Below are positions 4,482-6,298 of a stretch of 6,298 nt of DNA, piece after piece. Each line of letters begins with the position of its first letter. Positions within the stretch are counted from its first letter, which is position 1. The notes beneath the pieces are model-generated. The model saw only the letters and a list, made by a program, of their open reading frames with translations, made no database searches and was not told where the DNA came from. Source of the DNA: an uncultured Ruminococcus sp. (lineage in GTDB: Bacteria; Bacillota; Clostridia; UBA1212; UBA1255); the NCBI GenBank assembly GCA_902782885.1, contig CACZOW010000294.1, forward strand, positions 1-6,298. The letters are read 5' to 3'. Made by a program: the position numbers and the translations under genes.

Positions 4482-5814
4482 CGCTTCGGCGCGGTTGAAC
4501 CCGGAAAATATTAATCTTTTTCTTTTTGAGAAGGTATACGTACGCTCCGAGTGAAACGATCGTGTCAAATGCGTTGCCAATGCCAAACAGCAGCGCGATA
4601 CCGATAAGCGTGGGAGTCCAGACTCCTGTTATGTACATGACGAACGCGGCGCCGTAGTAGACCGTATTGGTTACCACCGATTCAAACAGCATGTAGTTCG
4701 TTTTGCCCAGGCCGTAAAACGTAGCGTCAAACACATTCTGAAAAGCGTACAACACATAAAAGCCAAGCAGCACGAGCACCAGGTCAAACAGCTTGTCAAC
4801 GTCGGAAAACTGCAGGATGTGCGTCATGAACGGCTTCCAGAGCGGTATCGTCGCGCACCAGATCAAACATACTATAAACGTGATCGCGAAATATCCGAGT
4901 GTGTTCGTGCGGACATTGTCGTCGCTCTCCGCGGTTTCTTCTTTAATCAGTTCTCCGAGCTGAAGAATCGGAAGGAGCAGCCAGCCCCAAATGAAATTGT
5001 TGGCGACCCAGTACGTTCCCTGCTCGCCGACAACATTGACCATACGGGCAACCATGAGCATATACGCCACGTTGCGGACAAGAGACTCAAGGCCGGAGAT
5101 ACCGCCGATCTTAACGAATTCCTTCATCCAGCCGAAATCGAGTTTTTCTTTTGAAAATACCCGGATTCCTTCCCGGTGCAGCAACAGGAGCGAAACAGCG
5201 AGCAGCAGCGCATTCACGATTATATTTGAGTAGCCGATACCGTTGACGCCGAGATTCAGTGATACCGGCAGTGCCGAGACCAGAAAAGTGTCAAACACCA
5301 GCGAGAGCACAAGTCTTGCCCCGGTTAGAATATAGATATACCGGCTTCTGTTTACGGATACCAGCGCGACAAGCGCGAACTGTGCGAGTATCGAGAAAAC
5401 GTTTGCAATGCTTTCGATACGGATGTAGGTTGCTGAAGCTGCGATTATGCTCTCATCCGCAGCCATTAGCGTGAGCAGCTTTTCGGCAAAGACAAATATC
5501 ACCGCAGACAGCGCGACGTATAATCCGAGTGACACGAGCATGCCGGTGCGCACGCGGTTTGAAAATGCGTTTTTATCTTCCTTCACTTTTCCGATGAAAA
5601 AGAACAGCGGAAGTATGATCGCTTCGCTGATCACCTCGTACAGAAGGTTTATCCACGAAAGCTGTCCCGCGATGGAGAACGACCAGTCCCCAGGCAGACT
5701 GCCGAGAAAGAACACGCGCACCGTCGTGTAAATTGTCGGGCAAAAACCGAGGACAAGTAGCGCAAGGAAGAGTTTGTGGTTTATGTTTTTCAGTGATGTC
5801 TTTATTTTAAGCAT
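4462..5814 (-). CDS. MATE-family multidrug efflux transporter
   Basis: Predicted 450-residue inner-membrane protein, the normal length for the MATE family (multidrug and toxic compound extrusion, driven by Na+ or H+). About twelve hydrophobic helices are visible in two halves joined by the basic loop LLHREGIRVFSKEKLDFGWM (211-230). The MATE-like segments LNLGVNGIGYSNIIVN (187-202) in the first half and NVFDATFYGLGKTNY (360-374) in the second are equivalent positions in the repeat. The C-terminus is basic (KKKK at 430-433) and cytoplasmic. The start at 5814 is the first ATG and is needed to keep helix 1, but no clear Shine-Dalgarno sequence precedes it; the upstream bases are A/T-rich. It lies 48 bp after the gene for a surface protein on the same strand and may be co-transcribed. 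The substrate cannot be told. It is convergent with the redox operon and not evidently part of it. Confidence 0.88.
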   Translation of the reverse strand: MLKIKTSLKNINHKLFLALLVLGFCPTIYTTVRVFFLGSLPGDWSFSIAGQLSWINLLYEVISEAIILPLFFFIGKVKEDKNAFSNRVRTGMLVSLGLYVALSAVIFVFAEKLLTLMAADESIIAASATYIRIESIANVFSILAQFALVALVSVNRSRYIYILTGARLVLSLVFDTFLVSALPVSLNLGVNGIGYSNIIVNALLLAVSLLLLHREGIRVFSKEKLDFGWMKEFVKIGGISGLESLVRNVAYMLMVARMVNVVGEQGTYWVANNFIWGWLLLPILQLGELIKEETAESDDNVRTNTLGYFAITFIVCLIWCATIPLWKPFMTHILQFSDVDKLFDLVLVLLGFYVLYAFQNVFDATFYGLGKTNYMLFESVVTNTVYYGAAFVMYITGVWTPTLIGIALLFGIGNAFDTIVSLGAYVYLLKKKKINIFRVQPRRSEKTNNK

Positions 5815-5833
5815 TATATATTATTAGTATTAC

Positions 5834-5857
5834 CGATCCGCTGACGATACAGGATCG
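5834..5857. repeat. Short inverted repeat before the MATE gene
   Basis: CGATCC (5834-5839) and GGATCG (5852-5857) are perfect 6-bp arms around a 12-base spacer. They lie in the 48-bp gap between the surface-protein stop and the transporter start. There is no T-run, so it is not a terminator. It could be a regulator site or chance. Confidence 0.3.
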
Positions 5858-5862
5858 AAAAG

Positions 5863-6298
5863 TCAATCTTCCGCTCTGTTTGCTTTACACTTCAGCGCGG
5901 CCAATATTGCCGCGGCGGCAATGCCAAGCGCGGCAATGACTGAGAGCGAAATGATCAGACCGGTGTTGACGCCGTGCTTTGTGTCTTTGCCGACCTCAGG
6001 ACCGTCCGCAATGCCCGTTTGACCGACATTGTCCGCCCCGAACGTGAACTTCAGATCATACGTGGCAGTAGAGAAATTGCCCGCGAGCGCCGGATCCGTG
6101 ACCGTCCTGTATACGCATCTGTACTGGGCCTTGTCCGCTCCGTTACCGTTGAGATAGCAGACTATTGCCTTAACGAACGCGCCCTTCTCCCGGTAGTCAA
6201 ATTTATCGAGCACTCCCGTCTTATATTCGCCGGTCTTAACGTCCAGCACCGGCCGGTCCGGGAGGGCAAGCCACTCCCATCTGATGAGCGCTTCCACC
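5863..6298 (-). CDS. C-terminally membrane-anchored surface protein, partial
   Basis: This is the 3' end of a gene that enters from the right edge; at least 144 residues are present and the true start is outside the window. The frame's GTG at 6297 is probably just an internal valine. Residues about 1-110 (numbered from 6297) look like an exported domain rich in aromatic residues and beta-strand-like stretches (RWEWLALPDRP, FVKAIVCYLN, YDLKFTFGA). A hydrophobic helix at about 112-135 follows, then the short basic/polar tail KCKANRAED. This suggests an extracellular domain, one membrane anchor and a tiny cytoplasmic tail. There is no LPXTG sorting motif. I do not recognise the family. It precedes the MATE gene by 48 bp on the same strand, so the two may share a transcript. 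Confidence 0.7.
   Translation of the reverse strand, partial: VEALIRWEWLALPDRPVLDVKTGEYKTGVLDKFDYREKGAFVKAIVCYLNGNGADKAQYRCVYRTVTDPALAGNFSTATYDLKFTFGADNVGQTGIADGPEVGKDTKHGVNTGLIISLSVIAALGIAAAAILAALKCKANRAED

Overview
The window looks like chromosomal DNA of a Gram-positive anaerobe, most likely Bacillota, class Clostridia (inference). Supporting this are a textbook sigma-A promoter, strong GGAGG-type ribosome binding sites, a lipoprotein signal peptide with an S/T/P-rich tether, and domain families (flavodoxin_4-like, carboxymuconolactone decarboxylase plus cupin, DUF4405) that often sit together in gut Clostridia. Base composition appears close to balanced. No RNA gene, CRISPR array, insertion sequence or transposase was seen.

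Layout. Bases 1-333 hold no convincing gene but contain a GC-rich palindrome and a 20-bp periodic repeat built on AATGAGC. A consensus promoter (334-362) flanked by two TetR-type operators drives a plus-strand operon of four genes with short gaps of 78, 33 and 41 bp: (1) a TetR-family regulator (408-1025); (2) a cytoplasmic fusion of a carboxymuconolactone-decarboxylase/AhpD-like domain and a cupin (1104-1859); (3) a lipid-anchored extracytoplasmic flavodoxin (1893-2543); (4) a long fusion gene (2585-4422) encoding a seven-helix, histidine-rich DUF4405-like membrane module, an FGE-sulfatase/SUMF1-like domain and a second flavodoxin. The fourth gene is broken in this sequence. The centre of the SUMF1-like domain is missing and the reading frame changes at about 3644-3649, so membrane and flavodoxin halves lie in different frames.

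Convergent to this operon, on the minus strand, are a MATE-family efflux transporter (5814-4462) and, upstream of it, the 3' end of a gene for a C-terminally membrane-anchored surface protein that runs off the window (6298-5863). A weak hairpin plus T-run lies between the two convergent units.

Working model (inference): an autoregulated redox operon. A small effector releases the TetR protein from the paired operators. The CMD-cupin protein acts on a small molecule in the cytoplasm. A probable haem-b membrane module passes electrons across the membrane to flavodoxin domains outside the cell, one tethered by lipid and one fused to the membrane module. The unusual parts are the outward-facing flavodoxins and the three-part membrane/SUMF1-like/flavodoxin architecture. 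The apparent deletion means the fusion may be non-functional in this strain, or may be an assembly error.
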